From NCBI GenBank assembly GCA_964345035.1, contig CAYFPO010000014.1:1-47131 (forward strand): a DNA stretch of 47,131 bases. Reading direction: 5' to 3'. This DNA comes from CAYFPO01 sp964345035 (lineage in GTDB: Bacteria; Fidelibacterota; Marinisomatia; SCGC-AAA003-L08; GCA-002704045). The notes beneath the pieces are model-generated. The model had not been told where the DNA came from and searched no databases. It worked only from the letters and a program-made list of their open reading frames with translations. Below are positions 1-9,020 of the stretch, in pieces (within the stretch, counting starts at the first letter, position 1; each line of letters starts with the position of its first letter). Both the position numbers and the translations under genes were made by a program.

Positions 1-441
1 TGTATTGAAATCCTTGAAAGATGACAGCACCACGTTTGTTATTGTCCGTGTAACTCCGGGCCAGGATTGAATTTCCCGAAGAAGGGTTTCAAGTGATGAT
101 GTGTTTTGGGTAACAACATAGACGATATGAGAACCGGCACCTGTCGTTGTATAACATTGCAGAACCTGAGGAGTTTTTTTTGCATTTTCTACAACTTCAT
201 TAAAATGAACTGATGACTCAGATATGATTGTAATAAATGCACCTACATCATATCCGAGAATTTTTGGATCAAGCACTACTTGATAACCAGATATCACTCC
301 GGATTCCTGCAATTTTTTCATTCTCTCACCAACTGCGGGAACGGACAATCCAACTTCTTCAGATATGTGACTGGCAGATGCCCTGCCATCTCTCTGAAGT
401 ATTTGTAAAATTTTCTGATCCTGAATATCAAGTGAATGCAT
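1..441 (-). CDS. Lrp/AsnC-family transcriptional regulator (partial, runs off the window)
   Basis: The gene starts at the CAT at 439-441 and reads leftward for 147 codons with no stop, so only the last residues are missing; family members are usually 150-160 residues. The N-terminus (MHSLDIQDQKILQILQRDGR) is the typical Lrp/AsnC winged helix-turn-helix opening, continuing with SASHISEEVGLSVPAVGERM as the recognition helix region. The C-terminal half has the alpha/beta RAM ligand-binding pattern, ending near SWPGVTRTITNVVLSS. These proteins bind DNA as dimers or octamers and often respond to amino acids. It is transcribed divergently from gltB, and Lrp-type regulators control glutamate synthase in several bacteria, so gltB is a plausible target (inference). 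Confidence 0.9.
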   Translation of the reverse strand, partial: MHSLDIQDQKILQILQRDGRASASHISEEVGLSVPAVGERMKKLQESGVISGYQVVLDPKILGYDVGAFITIISESSVHFNEVVENAKKTPQVLQCYTTTGAGSHIVYVVTQNTSSLETLLREIQSWPGVTRTITNVVLSSFKDFNT

Positions 442-649
442 ATTTAACTTTCCAACTGACAGTAATATATTAAGCTGACATTACATATAGCAATATAAAT
501 TTATGTTTTCATAAAATTTTGTTAATTATTTTAATATTTATTATGTATTTACTTAATTATTTAATTTATTTGTAAACAAATGGATCTCTTTTTATTTTAC
601 CTGCTCCTCCTGGGGGAATTTTTAATATAAATCCAATCTAATAAAATAT
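442..649. promoter_or_regulatory. Divergent intergenic region between the Lrp-like gene and gltB
   Basis: About 208 very AT-rich bases separate two divergent start codons, so promoters for both genes must lie here. A perfect 6-base inverted repeat with a 2-base spacer (ATTTGT-AA-ACAAAT) sits at 568-581, roughly 70 bases before gltB. It could be an operator but does not clearly match the Lrp consensus. I see no confident -35/-10 pair and no strong Shine-Dalgarno before gltB. Confidence 0.4.
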
Positions 650-3600
650 ATGAAAAATGACTATACTTTAACATCTTCAAATGAGCGTTTCCATGATGGA
701 TGTGGAATTGGATTTATCTGTGAAAGATCAGGTAAACCAACCCGAAGGGTTATGAAATTTACATTTGATGCATTACGCAGAATGTCCCACAGAAGTGCAA
801 GGAGCTCAGACAATACGACTAGTGACGGTGTTGGTATCCTGACTGATATTCCAAGAAAATTTTTCAAGAATATTCTGAAAGATGAACTCGGATTTTCTCT
901 GAAATCAACCCAAAATTTGGTTATTGGGATGGTATTTAATCCCGTTGGAAGCAGAAAATCTTTTGAAGAGGAAATTATTAAATTATCCATGTCATTCTCC
1001 ATGGAATTTATAGGTAAGCGAAAAGTACCTGTGTCCACCACTACATTGGGAAAAATTGCCAAGGATAATCAACCTCAAATATTCCAGTATATTTTTATTA
1101 CTAAAAGAATTCGTAAACCTAAAATTGAACTTAATTTGTTTCTGTTTAGAAAAGTATTGGAAAACCGTCTTGAAAAATTGAATAATAAAAGTTTTATTTG
1201 TTCTTTGTCATCCAAAACTATTGTCTACAAGGGATTAATGCTACCTGACCAGTTGGATCGGTTTTATATTGATCTTGCAAGTAAATATTATATATCAAGA
1301 TTTGCAATTTTTCATGAGCGGTTTTCTACAAATACTGAATCAAAATGGGCAATGGCTCAGCCATTTAGGTATATTTCTCACAATGGTGAAATTAATACCA
1401 TAAAAGGAAATAGACTGTGGATGCAAACCCGTGAATCTGAGCATCAAACAAAATTCTGGGGAATAAATTCAGAGTTACTCACACCACTGATTTCGCAAAC
1501 CGGGAGCGATTCATTTAGTTTAGACAATGTCCTCGAATTGCTAAAACATTCAAAAAGATCAATGTTCCAATCAATGATGATGATAATTCCAGAATATTAC
1601 GAAAAGAATCAGGACGTATCTGCCAAGCTTCGAAATTTTTACATATATCATGAAAATCTAATGGAACCATGGGATGGTCCTGCGGCTGTTGTATTTTCTG
1701 ATGGTGATTTTATTGGAGCAAAATTAGATCGGAATGGACTCAGACCATTGCGTTATACAATAACAAAAGATGGGTTAGTGGTTATGGCTTCAGAAGCTGG
1801 TGCGGTGGATATTTCACCCGATAATATCCTGCATTTGAAGCAATTGAATGCAGGAGAAATATTTGGAGTCTCTTTATCCAATGGAAAGATTTACAAGAAT
1901 AAAAAAATTAAAACCATTAATTCAGAGAAGAAAATGTATTCAGAATTAATCTCAAATCAATTTGAAATTATATCTCGAAAAAACAATATTGAAGAATTTC
2001 AATCTATTACAACAAAATCCATACCAAATGAAATTCTGATTGCTCATGGATATGATAAGGAAGATTTAACAAAATTTCTCATACCGATGGCAAAAAGTGG
2101 CAGAGAACCTATTGGATCCATGGGTGACGACACACCCTTGGCAGCTATATCACGTATGCCGAGAAGATTATACAATCATTTCAAACAAGCATTTGCCCAG
2201 GTCACAAACCCTCCTATTGACTCAATCCGTGAAAAATATGTGACAGCATTATTTAAATATTTGGGGAGTGAAGATGATTTATTTTCTAAATCTTCCGGGA
2301 AAGGAGCAGTTAGAATTGAATCTCCAGTTCTTTCTCCATGTGAAATGGAAAAATTACTTAAAATCGAATCTTTCCTTCCTCATGATATCATTTCCTGTTG
2401 TTTTGATAAACATGGAAGTTTAAAAAAAGTCATGGATGAAATTAATACACAAAGCGAAAAATCAGTCCGGAACGGCACTAAATTACTTATTCTATCAGAT
2501 GAGATGTCCGGGCTGGAAAAACTCCCAATACCTATGCCTTTGGTTGTGTCTGCAGTTCATCACCATCTTGTAGAAAAAAACATAAGAAGTAAAACGTCTT
2601 TGTTATGCTACACTGCGGATCTAGTGGAAGATCATCATTTAGCTTGTTTAATTGCATTTGGAGCAAGCGCAGTTTATCCCTATCTGGCGTACGAAATTAT
2701 ATTTAATGAATTTAAAGAAGATGACTATATAGAATATCTTAGTAATTATCGATTTAGTCTTGAAAAAGGATTACGAAAAATTATGGCTAAGATGGGGATC
2801 TCAACTGTGAGTAGTTATCATGGAAGTATGTTACTGCATGGTATTGGATTATCACAAAATCTGATTAAAAATTATTTTCCATCCATTACTTCTCATATTG
2901 GAGGCATTGGGCTTGGAAAAATAAAAAAGGATTTATTGAAATGGAATACACATGCAATAGAATCATCATCCAAACTTGTAGAGATGGGCTGGTTCCGGTA
3001 TAGGAAAGCAGGTGAAATTCATGGGTTTTCTCCCGAAGTGTTCAAAAATATACAAAATGAGAAGAAAAACGGTGATATAATACAACATGGTTATTCTGTA
3101 CCTGTATATCTTCGTGACTTAATGGATTTCAGAACTTCAAGTAATATTACCCAGCTTGATGAAATTGAAAAAGTTAACGAAATTACAAAGAGGTTTGGAT
3201 CAGCTGGTATGTCCTTTGGTTCCCTATCAGATGAAGTGCACCGTACACTCGCAAAGGGTATGGCTCTTATTGGAGGTAGGAGTAATACTGGAGAAGGTGG
3301 AGAATTGCCTGATAGATTTGCACCAGATAATCCGGATAAAACTGTAAATTCATCAATCAAACAAGTTGCAAGCGGTCGATTTGGAGTAACAACAGATTAT
3401 CTAGTTTTCGGCCGTGAAATACAAATTAAAATTGCTCAGGGTGCAAAGCCTGGAGAAGGAGGACAACTTCCGGGTCATAAAGTGGTCCTACAAATAGCAA
3501 GTGCTCGATCAGCAACACCTGGTGTTCCGTTAATCTCACCCCCTCCCCATCATGATATTTATAGCATTGAAGATATAGCACAATTGATTTACGATTTAAA

Positions 3601-5104
3601 ACAGGTTAACCCCAGAGCAGCAATATCAGTAAAACTTGTATCTCAACCTGGAGTTGGGATAATTGCTTGTGGGGTTGTAAAAGCGGGTGCTGATGTAATT
3701 TTAATTTCCGGGAATGATGGAGGTACCGGGGCGAGCCCACTAGGTTCAATCAAGCATACCGGATTTCCTTGGGAATTAGGGTTGGCTGAAACCCATCAAG
3801 CCCTAGTAAAACAGCAGCTGAGAGACAGGATGACATTACGGGTTGATGGTGGACTGAAATTCGGGAAAGACATAATCATTGCAGCCATGCTTGGTGCCGA
3901 AGAATTTGATTATGGGACAGCAGCATTAATTTCATTGGGCTGTATTATGGCACGACAATGTCATTTGAACACCTGTCCAACTGGAATCGCAACTCAGAAT
4001 GAAACTCTAAGAAGAAAATTCAATGGCACCCCAGAAAACCTTGCAAACTATTTAATTTCAGTCGGGGAAGAAGTCAGGTATCATTTAAGTACACTTGGGG
4101 TTTACAAAATAGATAATATTATTGGTAGAACTAATTATTTAAAGTATCACCCTAAATACAAATTATTTACTAAGGAAAACGGAATTAATCTTGATATTTT
4201 ATTCAATCCCAATGCAAAGAATGGATTACCTATTCAGTCTGAAACAAAGTTTAAATCAATTACTCCAAGACGAAAACCACATATAGATGAAACTATTATA
4301 TCTGAAGTCCGAAATGAAATTGCTACCCATGGACATGCTGTTTCAGTAAATAATATTGATAACATGGATAGGGCGGTTGGTGCTCGTCTATCTGGTGAAT
4401 TGGCTTTTTTATATGGAAGTGGAAAATTTAAGGGAAATATATTGGTTAGGACATATGGAATTGCAGGCCAGAGTTATGGTGCTTTCCTCACAAGTGGTAT
4501 TGAAATGCGCCATAAGGGAATTGCAAATGATTATGTTGGGAAAGGTATGAGTGGCGGATTAATTTCAGTACGACTGAGTGGTAAACTACAAGATCGGAAA
4601 AAACATTTATCCCTCATAGGGAATACTGCACTGTATGGAGCAACTGGAGGTACACTCCTAGCTTCAGGCACTGGTGGTGAAAGGTTTGCTGTCAGGAACA
4701 GTGGTGCTGCTGCAGTTGTGGAAGGTGTGGGTAATCATTGCTGTGAATACATGACTCGTGGGGCTGTATTGGTGCTGGGGAAAATAGGGCAAAATTTTGG
4801 TGCAGGCATGTCTGGAGGGATAGCATTTATTTATTTGAATAATGATAAACAATTGAAAAATATAAATTTCGATTTTGTTACAACTACTAAGCTACATCCT
4901 GAGGATGAAAGTCTTGTAATCCAACTCCTACACAAACATAAATTTCATACCGTTTCCAGTGTTGCTGATTACCTATTAAAACATTGGAAAAAAGAAAAAT
5001 TAAATATCGTAAAAATTAAACCACATGCAATGAATTCAATTGATTTGGAAAAAATTTATAACCAGCAATACACATCCAGGAAAGGAGTACTATTTAATGA
5101 ATAA
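650..5104 (+). CDS. gltB: Glutamate synthase large subunit
   Basis: The 1484-residue product has the length and domain order of GltB. It converts glutamine plus 2-oxoglutarate to two glutamates in the cytoplasm. The glutaminase (class II amidotransferase) domain begins with the nucleophile Cys18 in HDGCGIGF, implying removal of a 17-residue propeptide. The central and FMN-binding barrel domains follow (GGTGASPLGSIKHTG). The [3Fe-4S] ligands are Cys1098, Cys1104 and Cys1109 in a C-x5-C-x4-C pattern. The C-terminal part is the glycine-rich GXGXG beta-helix domain. No gltD small subunit is adjacent, so the electron donor (NAD(P)H via a remote GltD, or ferredoxin) cannot be decided here. The 3' end overlaps the next gene by 8 bases and carries its ribosome binding site. 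Confidence 0.96.
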   Translation: MKNDYTLTSSNERFHDGCGIGFICERSGKPTRRVMKFTFDALRRMSHRSARSSDNTTSDGVGILTDIPRKFFKNILKDELGFSLKSTQNLVIGMVFNPVGSRKSFEEEIIKLSMSFSMEFIGKRKVPVSTTTLGKIAKDNQPQIFQYIFITKRIRKPKIELNLFLFRKVLENRLEKLNNKSFICSLSSKTIVYKGLMLPDQLDRFYIDLASKYYISRFAIFHERFSTNTESKWAMAQPFRYISHNGEINTIKGNRLWMQTRESEHQTKFWGINSELLTPLISQTGSDSFSLDNVLELLKHSKRSMFQSMMMIIPEYYEKNQDVSAKLRNFYIYHENLMEPWDGPAAVVFSDGDFIGAKLDRNGLRPLRYTITKDGLVVMASEAGAVDISPDNILHLKQLNAGEIFGVSLSNGKIYKNKKIKTINSEKKMYSELISNQFEIISRKNNIEEFQSITTKSIPNEILIAHGYDKEDLTKFLIPMAKSGREPIGSMGDDTPLAAISRMPRRLYNHFKQAFAQVTNPPIDSIREKYVTALFKYLGSEDDLFSKSSGKGAVRIESPVLSPCEMEKLLKIESFLPHDIISCCFDKHGSLKKVMDEINTQSEKSVRNGTKLLILSDEMSGLEKLPIPMPLVVSAVHHHLVEKNIRSKTSLLCYTADLVEDHHLACLIAFGASAVYPYLAYEIIFNEFKEDDYIEYLSNYRFSLEKGLRKIMAKMGISTVSSYHGSMLLHGIGLSQNLIKNYFPSITSHIGGIGLGKIKKDLLKWNTHAIESSSKLVEMGWFRYRKAGEIHGFSPEVFKNIQNEKKNGDIIQHGYSVPVYLRDLMDFRTSSNITQLDEIEKVNEITKRFGSAGMSFGSLSDEVHRTLAKGMALIGGRSNTGEGGELPDRFAPDNPDKTVNSSIKQVASGRFGVTTDYLVFGREIQIKIAQGAKPGEGGQLPGHKVVLQIASARSATPGVPLISPPPHHDIYSIEDIAQLIYDLKQVNPRAAISVKLVSQPGVGIIACGVVKAGADVILISGNDGGTGASPLGSIKHTGFPWELGLAETHQALVKQQLRDRMTLRVDGGLKFGKDIIIAAMLGAEEFDYGTAALISLGCIMARQCHLNTCPTGIATQNETLRRKFNGTPENLANYLISVGEEVRYHLSTLGVYKIDNIIGRTNYLKYHPKYKLFTKENGINLDILFNPNAKNGLPIQSETKFKSITPRRKPHIDETIISEVRNEIATHGHAVSVNNIDNMDRAVGARLSGELAFLYGSGKFKGNILVRTYGIAGQSYGAFLTSGIEMRHKGIANDYVGKGMSGGLISVRLSGKLQDRKKHLSLIGNTALYGATGGTLLASGTGGERFAVRNSGAAAVVEGVGNHCCEYMTRGAVLVLGKIGQNFGAGMSGGIAFIYLNNDKQLKNINFDFVTTTKLHPEDESLVIQLLHKHKFHTVSSVADYLLKHWKKEKLNIVKIKPHAMNSIDLEKIYNQQYTSRKGVLFNE

Positions 5105-5456
5105 CAACAATTCAATCATAATCTATCATAATCCCCGGTGAGGAAAATCCAGGAGATCCGTGAAGATCCTCCAGGAACAGAATGTTGATTATGTAATTGT
5201 GGAATATTTGAAAAATCCATTGAATAAAATCGAATTGCAATCTTTATCAGTTAAACTTGGGATGAAACCGTCCGAATTCATCAGAAAAGGTGAGAGTGAA
5301 TTTAAAGAACAAAAATTACAGCTTCATTTAGGTAATGATAATTTACTGTTTGATAAAATGGAAAACTACCCCAAATTAATGGAACGACCCATTATTGTTA
5401 ATGGCGACAAGGCTGTGATCGGCAGACCACCGGATAATTTACTGGAAATCATCTAA
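5097..5456 (+). CDS. arsC: ArsC-family thioredoxin-fold protein with predicted selenocysteine (TGA at 5139-5141)
   Basis: The reading frame starts at the ATG at 5097, nine bases after a strong Shine-Dalgarno (AAAGGAG, 5081-5087) inside gltB. It reads MNNNNSIIIYHNPR, then TGA, then GKSRRSVKILQEQN, and stays open to the TAA at 5454-5456. That gives 119 residues, the normal size for ArsC/YffB proteins. The family motif is HNPRC(S/G)KSR, so the TGA replaces the catalytic Cys at residue 15. The other family features are intact: IRKGE, MERPIIV and the C-terminal IGRPPDNLLEII, which carry the usual anion-binding Arg positions. A SECIS-like hairpin follows the TGA. ArsC enzymes reduce arsenate via glutathione/glutaredoxin; the real substrate here may be another thiol or disulfide. 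A start at the GTG at 5160 would lose the active site and first strand. A Cys-to-stop mutation is the main alternative. Confidence 0.82.
5148..5176 (+). promoter_or_regulatory. Candidate bacterial SECIS element downstream of the TGA
   Basis: A hairpin begins nine bases into the sequence that opens with the TGA at 5139. Base pairs are 5148-5150 with 5174-5176, 5152-5154 with 5170-5172, and 5155-5158 with 5165-5168. There is one A-A mismatch (5151/5173), one bulged C (5169) and a six-base loop CGTGAA (5159-5164) containing G. Bacterial SECIS elements lie within the coding sequence just after UGA, with a G-containing apical loop about 16-37 bases downstream; here the loop is 18-23 bases after the end of the TGA. 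The folding was done by eye. Confidence 0.7.
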
Positions 5457-5458
5457 AA

Positions 5459-6076
5459 ATGGAATTTATTAAGAAGATTATTGGAATATTTATCTGTTTG
5501 ATTGTAACCGGGTGTGTACACTGGGAACGGGATGTGATTATGCATGGTATCCATTTTGACAAATTTGCCTATGATTCCAAATTGGGCAGCCCGAAAGGCT
5601 ATTTAGCTGCCGATACCATCATTCAGGGATATCCATGTAAGAAAGGATTTGTATCTTTTTATGATGACTGGAAGCTGGATGAATTTCAACTCAGTCAGCC
5701 TGTCCGTTTAAATGATGAAGTAGTAATTCCAACGAATTCCTGGGGATTCCTGGACAGAGATGGAAACCTTACCACATGTATGCTTCCTGTTGATCTTGAA
5801 ATCCAGGGATATCCTTGCAGAGGTGGTGGCGGTAAGGCAGGGTTTATGACATCTTTCCATAAAAATGGAAATCTGAAATATTTCTTCACAAAAGATGATA
5901 TTGAAATTGATAGCATACCCTGTTCAGGCAGTATTTTTCATGGGATCGGGCTGCACGAAAGTGGGAATTTGGAAAGCTGTACCCTCGCAAAAACAACAAC
6001 AATTCAAAACAGACAATTTAAGAAAAAATCAAAAATTGTATTAAATGGCGAGGGGAATTTAGTTAATTTGGATTGA
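5459..6076 (+). CDS. Predicted lipoprotein with repeated IQGYPC-type modules, function unknown
   Basis: The 205-residue product has a short signal peptide ending in a good lipobox (LIVTGC, Cys at about residue 19), so it should be anchored in the cell envelope. The mature part holds three related Cys-containing segments (IQGYPCKKG, IQGYPCRGGGG, IDSIPCSGS). Each follows a stretch resembling HKNGNLK or DRDGNLTT, an NG-type beta-hairpin repeat. It starts two bases after the stop of the predicted selenoprotein, with no room for a separate promoter, so the two are probably cotranscribed with gltB. I do not recognise a named family. The paired cysteines could be redox-active, but that is speculation. 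Confidence 0.8.
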   Translation: MEFIKKIIGIFICLIVTGCVHWERDVIMHGIHFDKFAYDSKLGSPKGYLAADTIIQGYPCKKGFVSFYDDWKLDEFQLSQPVRLNDEVVIPTNSWGFLDRDGNLTTCMLPVDLEIQGYPCRGGGGKAGFMTSFHKNGNLKYFFTKDDIEIDSIPCSGSIFHGIGLHESGNLESCTLAKTTTIQNRQFKKKSKIVLNGEGNLVNLD

Positions 6077-6111
6077 TAAAAACTCTTGAATGAATTTAAT
6101 AAATTACATAC

Positions 6112-9009
6112 CTACTTCAATAATGTCAGCCTTGTTGTCGTTGCAAATCCATCTGCATATTTCAGTCGGACAATATACATTCCGGAAGATAATTCTGACC
6201 CATCCCATTCAAATTCATACACCCCTGCGGTGCGGTATTGGTTTTCAAGATTTGCAACTTTCTGACCCAGCAGATTAAATACATCCAGTGTGATGTTTTG
6301 TGGTGATGCAACTTCATACAGTATGGTTGCTGTAGGGTTAAATGGATTTGGATAACTCTTAAGTAATTGAAATTCTGCCGGTTTATCAGAAGAACCAATG
6401 GATAATACATTTCCCGGTGCATCGGTAGTAAATTTTATCGCCAGTTCACCTACACCGTCAATCAATGGTGCAGCACTCACATGATGATTGCCGGAAAATA
6501 ATACTTGTACTCCATCATTCTGATCCGGTGATTCAATACCAATGGTAGAGTAATTTCCGTTGGCATCAATATCATTGATTTCCTGATACTGGAATACAAT
6601 CTCTCCGTCACCGGTTATTGTGGGATGAACTGACGGATCATACAATATCAATTCGAATGTCTCTCTCACACAATCGGGGCATTCCTCATCATCTTCACCG
6701 TTAGCAACATTATCCCATTGCACGATGATCCTGCCCTGATCTTCATCATACCAGTAAAAAACATTGAATTCCTCTTCACCAAGGTTGTCATCCAGATCGT
6801 CAAAATAGGGCGCAATCATAGCTGATGGTCCCATAGGCATAGGAATGGAGAAATTCCAGAAATAGGGTATGGCTTCCGGCTCGAATGAAATCCATCCGTT
6901 TGAGCCTACTGTCATAGAAGTGTAATCATTACCATAATAGGTAAATGTAAACCCTAAATCCACTTCTGTCAATGTATCATCAACTAACAATAAATCTGTA
7001 CCATTTCCTCCATCCTGTGGATTCAGTTCCACCCATTCATAAACCGGGTGTTCGTCATAATCCGTATCGGTGTGATCGTAGGTCCAATATCCATAATTAT
7101 CCGGCGGTATAGGATCTGAAGTTGTCAATGGTCCCACCAAAACGGAAATGGGATATTCACCAATTCCTTCACCATCAATCAGGACTGAAACTACAAATTC
7201 CAGTGAACTTCCCTTAGAAAGTGAATTTACAGTTCCTGTGAAAAGAGATTCTGTGGTTATGGATGAAAAAGGGTTAATGGTAATAACCTGATCCATTTGG
7301 ATGTCGCCAGATATTCCATTGCTGATTTCTGCAAGTGAAATAACTACATTATCATAGGTTTCCGGTGAGAGATTAATGAGATTTACTCCAAGGTCAAATG
7401 GTTCATTTGAAACTGCATATTCTGAATCAGAAAGTACTGCCGGTAAGACTTCAAATTCCATTTGAATTGGTGGCTCAAATGCTGAGCCATCATCTGTGGA
7501 AAATGTTAAGGATAGCTGTTTCTGGAAATACCGTGGCTTGTTCAGATACAATTCGAGTGATTCACCTATATTCACTCCTTCAAAATCTATGGATAATAAT
7601 CCTTCTGAATTTGATAACCCTTTGCTGATTAGATTACCACCATAGAGTAATGCACCAACAACATCCTTCAGAGGATCACCGTTTTCATCTGATATTATAG
7701 TTTGAATATAGCTCTCTGTTAATTCTGTGTTTTCATCCAGACTGCTATTTAAATGTTTTGGTTCACCAATCCATACGGGAATACTGGGATCTCCAATGGT
7801 TCCATACACATGATGATAGAATTCGACTGAATACTCATCATCCGGGAATTCAACCAACAATGCCTGTTTCCCAGAATGGAGTGCCGGTGCCAATTCAAAC
7901 GCTGTCTCCTCAAGCAGATTGTCCCACATTGCACCACAGATTACATTATTGTATTTTGTGTCTGTATCCAAATCAGACGGACCGATCATAGCAGCTGCTC
8001 CCCTGGGATTATTAAATGACACCCCCTCAATTGTCATAACTTCACCAAAACATTGCGGCAGTCCAATTACACCATGATCATTGCCAAAATCTCCAGTATT
8101 ACAAACAAAACTGAATACAATGGGTAATTTCCATCCGTTGAATAAATCACTCACTTCCTCTTTGTGAAAATACGGTTTGTGCCATCCGTTTGCATCAGCC
8201 CAGCCACGATAATTGATTATACCCACACCAGAGTTCCATGCATTAGCTATAAGTGGATTTACATCACCTTCCTGGTAATTTTCCTGATGGAAGAAGACAG
8301 TATCCACTTGATCAAATCCTTTATCATATAATTTATCCTGCAGCCATTTGGATGTCCACACCGGGGTCACCGGCCATTGATTTGGCGGCACTTCATCACC
8401 ACTGAAATTTCCGGCAACCAGTAATCCTGTATTTAAATAACTAAAATCATCTATATTATCCATTCGGACATACTGAATTGACTTGGCTTTTATTTTCCAA
8501 AGTTCAGATAGACTTCTGATACTCCATCTACCCAAAAAGAAATTTGGGGAAAATGGATTACCATCATCAGGTGAATAAGTGTATTTATAATCAGTTACAT
8601 CCATTTCGGGTTCATTGATGGACGGGACTGTGAAAGTGGGTATGGTATATCCCACAGCATTCACGTCTCCGATCAACAGCACATATTCCAGCATAGGATT
8701 GGATTCATAGTAATTGAATATTTCTAATCTCAGAGCATCCCCATCCATTCCTTCTTCAATGGTCCAGATTTCAACATCATATCCCTGAGTTTGTTTAAAA
8801 TGAATAAAATCTCCTCCGAGAGATTCATTTGAAAGATACGATACAATATTATCATTTGCTGCTATTATGAGATATGTTCCTCTGGAATATACCACATCTC
8901 TGTCAGAATTTTCTGAATTTTTCAATGCAAGAGGTGCAATATACTCATTTCCAATGCTTAATTGTATAACACTGAATACACTCAAAACTGTAATAATAAT
9001 TTTATTCAT
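6112..9009 (-). CDS. C25 (gingipain-like) family secreted protein with T9SS type A C-terminal tail
   Basis: The 965-residue product has an N-terminal signal peptide (about residues 1-20). The region from about 45 to 420 resembles peptidase family C25: a nucleotide-like alpha/beta fold (YVLLIGDVNAVGY), then NYRGW at 266-270 and FSFVCNTGDF with the presumed nucleophile Cys303. In gingipains the catalytic His is in NYxGHG; here that site is GWA, and the nearest His residues are His277 and His282, so catalysis is uncertain. A beta-rich nidogen-like domain (SNGWISF, about 650-830) follows, then a T9SS type A sorting domain at 882-965 (SYPNPFNP). It is the last gene of the leftward pgs operon, 11 bases after the M14 gene. 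T9SS tails are normally cleaved on export to the surface; no T9SS machinery gene is in the window. Confidence 0.85.
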   Translation of the reverse strand: MNKIIITVLSVFSVIQLSIGNEYIAPLALKNSENSDRDVVYSRGTYLIIAANDNIVSYLSNESLGGDFIHFKQTQGYDVEIWTIEEGMDGDALRLEIFNYYESNPMLEYVLLIGDVNAVGYTIPTFTVPSINEPEMDVTDYKYTYSPDDGNPFSPNFFLGRWSIRSLSELWKIKAKSIQYVRMDNIDDFSYLNTGLLVAGNFSGDEVPPNQWPVTPVWTSKWLQDKLYDKGFDQVDTVFFHQENYQEGDVNPLIANAWNSGVGIINYRGWADANGWHKPYFHKEEVSDLFNGWKLPIVFSFVCNTGDFGNDHGVIGLPQCFGEVMTIEGVSFNNPRGAAAMIGPSDLDTDTKYNNVICGAMWDNLLEETAFELAPALHSGKQALLVEFPDDEYSVEFYHHVYGTIGDPSIPVWIGEPKHLNSSLDENTELTESYIQTIISDENGDPLKDVVGALLYGGNLISKGLSNSEGLLSIDFEGVNIGESLELYLNKPRYFQKQLSLTFSTDDGSAFEPPIQMEFEVLPAVLSDSEYAVSNEPFDLGVNLINLSPETYDNVVISLAEISNGISGDIQMDQVITINPFSSITTESLFTGTVNSLSKGSSLEFVVSVLIDGEGIGEYPISVLVGPLTTSDPIPPDNYGYWTYDHTDTDYDEHPVYEWVELNPQDGGNGTDLLLVDDTLTEVDLGFTFTYYGNDYTSMTVGSNGWISFEPEAIPYFWNFSIPMPMGPSAMIAPYFDDLDDNLGEEEFNVFYWYDEDQGRIIVQWDNVANGEDDEECPDCVRETFELILYDPSVHPTITGDGEIVFQYQEINDIDANGNYSTIGIESPDQNDGVQVLFSGNHHVSAAPLIDGVGELAIKFTTDAPGNVLSIGSSDKPAEFQLLKSYPNPFNPTATILYEVASPQNITLDVFNLLGQKVANLENQYRTAGVYEFEWDGSELSSGMYIVRLKYADGFATTTRLTLLK

Positions 9010-9020
9010 AACTATCCTTT

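Noticed and set aside
237..473. Small plus-strand frame opposite the Lrp-like gene.
   Set aside because: It lies antisense to a clear regulator coding sequence and shows no independent signal.
5160..5456. A 98-residue protein starting at the GTG at 5160.
   Set aside because: AGGAG at 5151-5155 gives it a poor ribosome site at best, and it would lack the first strand and active-site loop of the family. The longer frame from 5097 with TGA as selenocysteine explains the sequence better.
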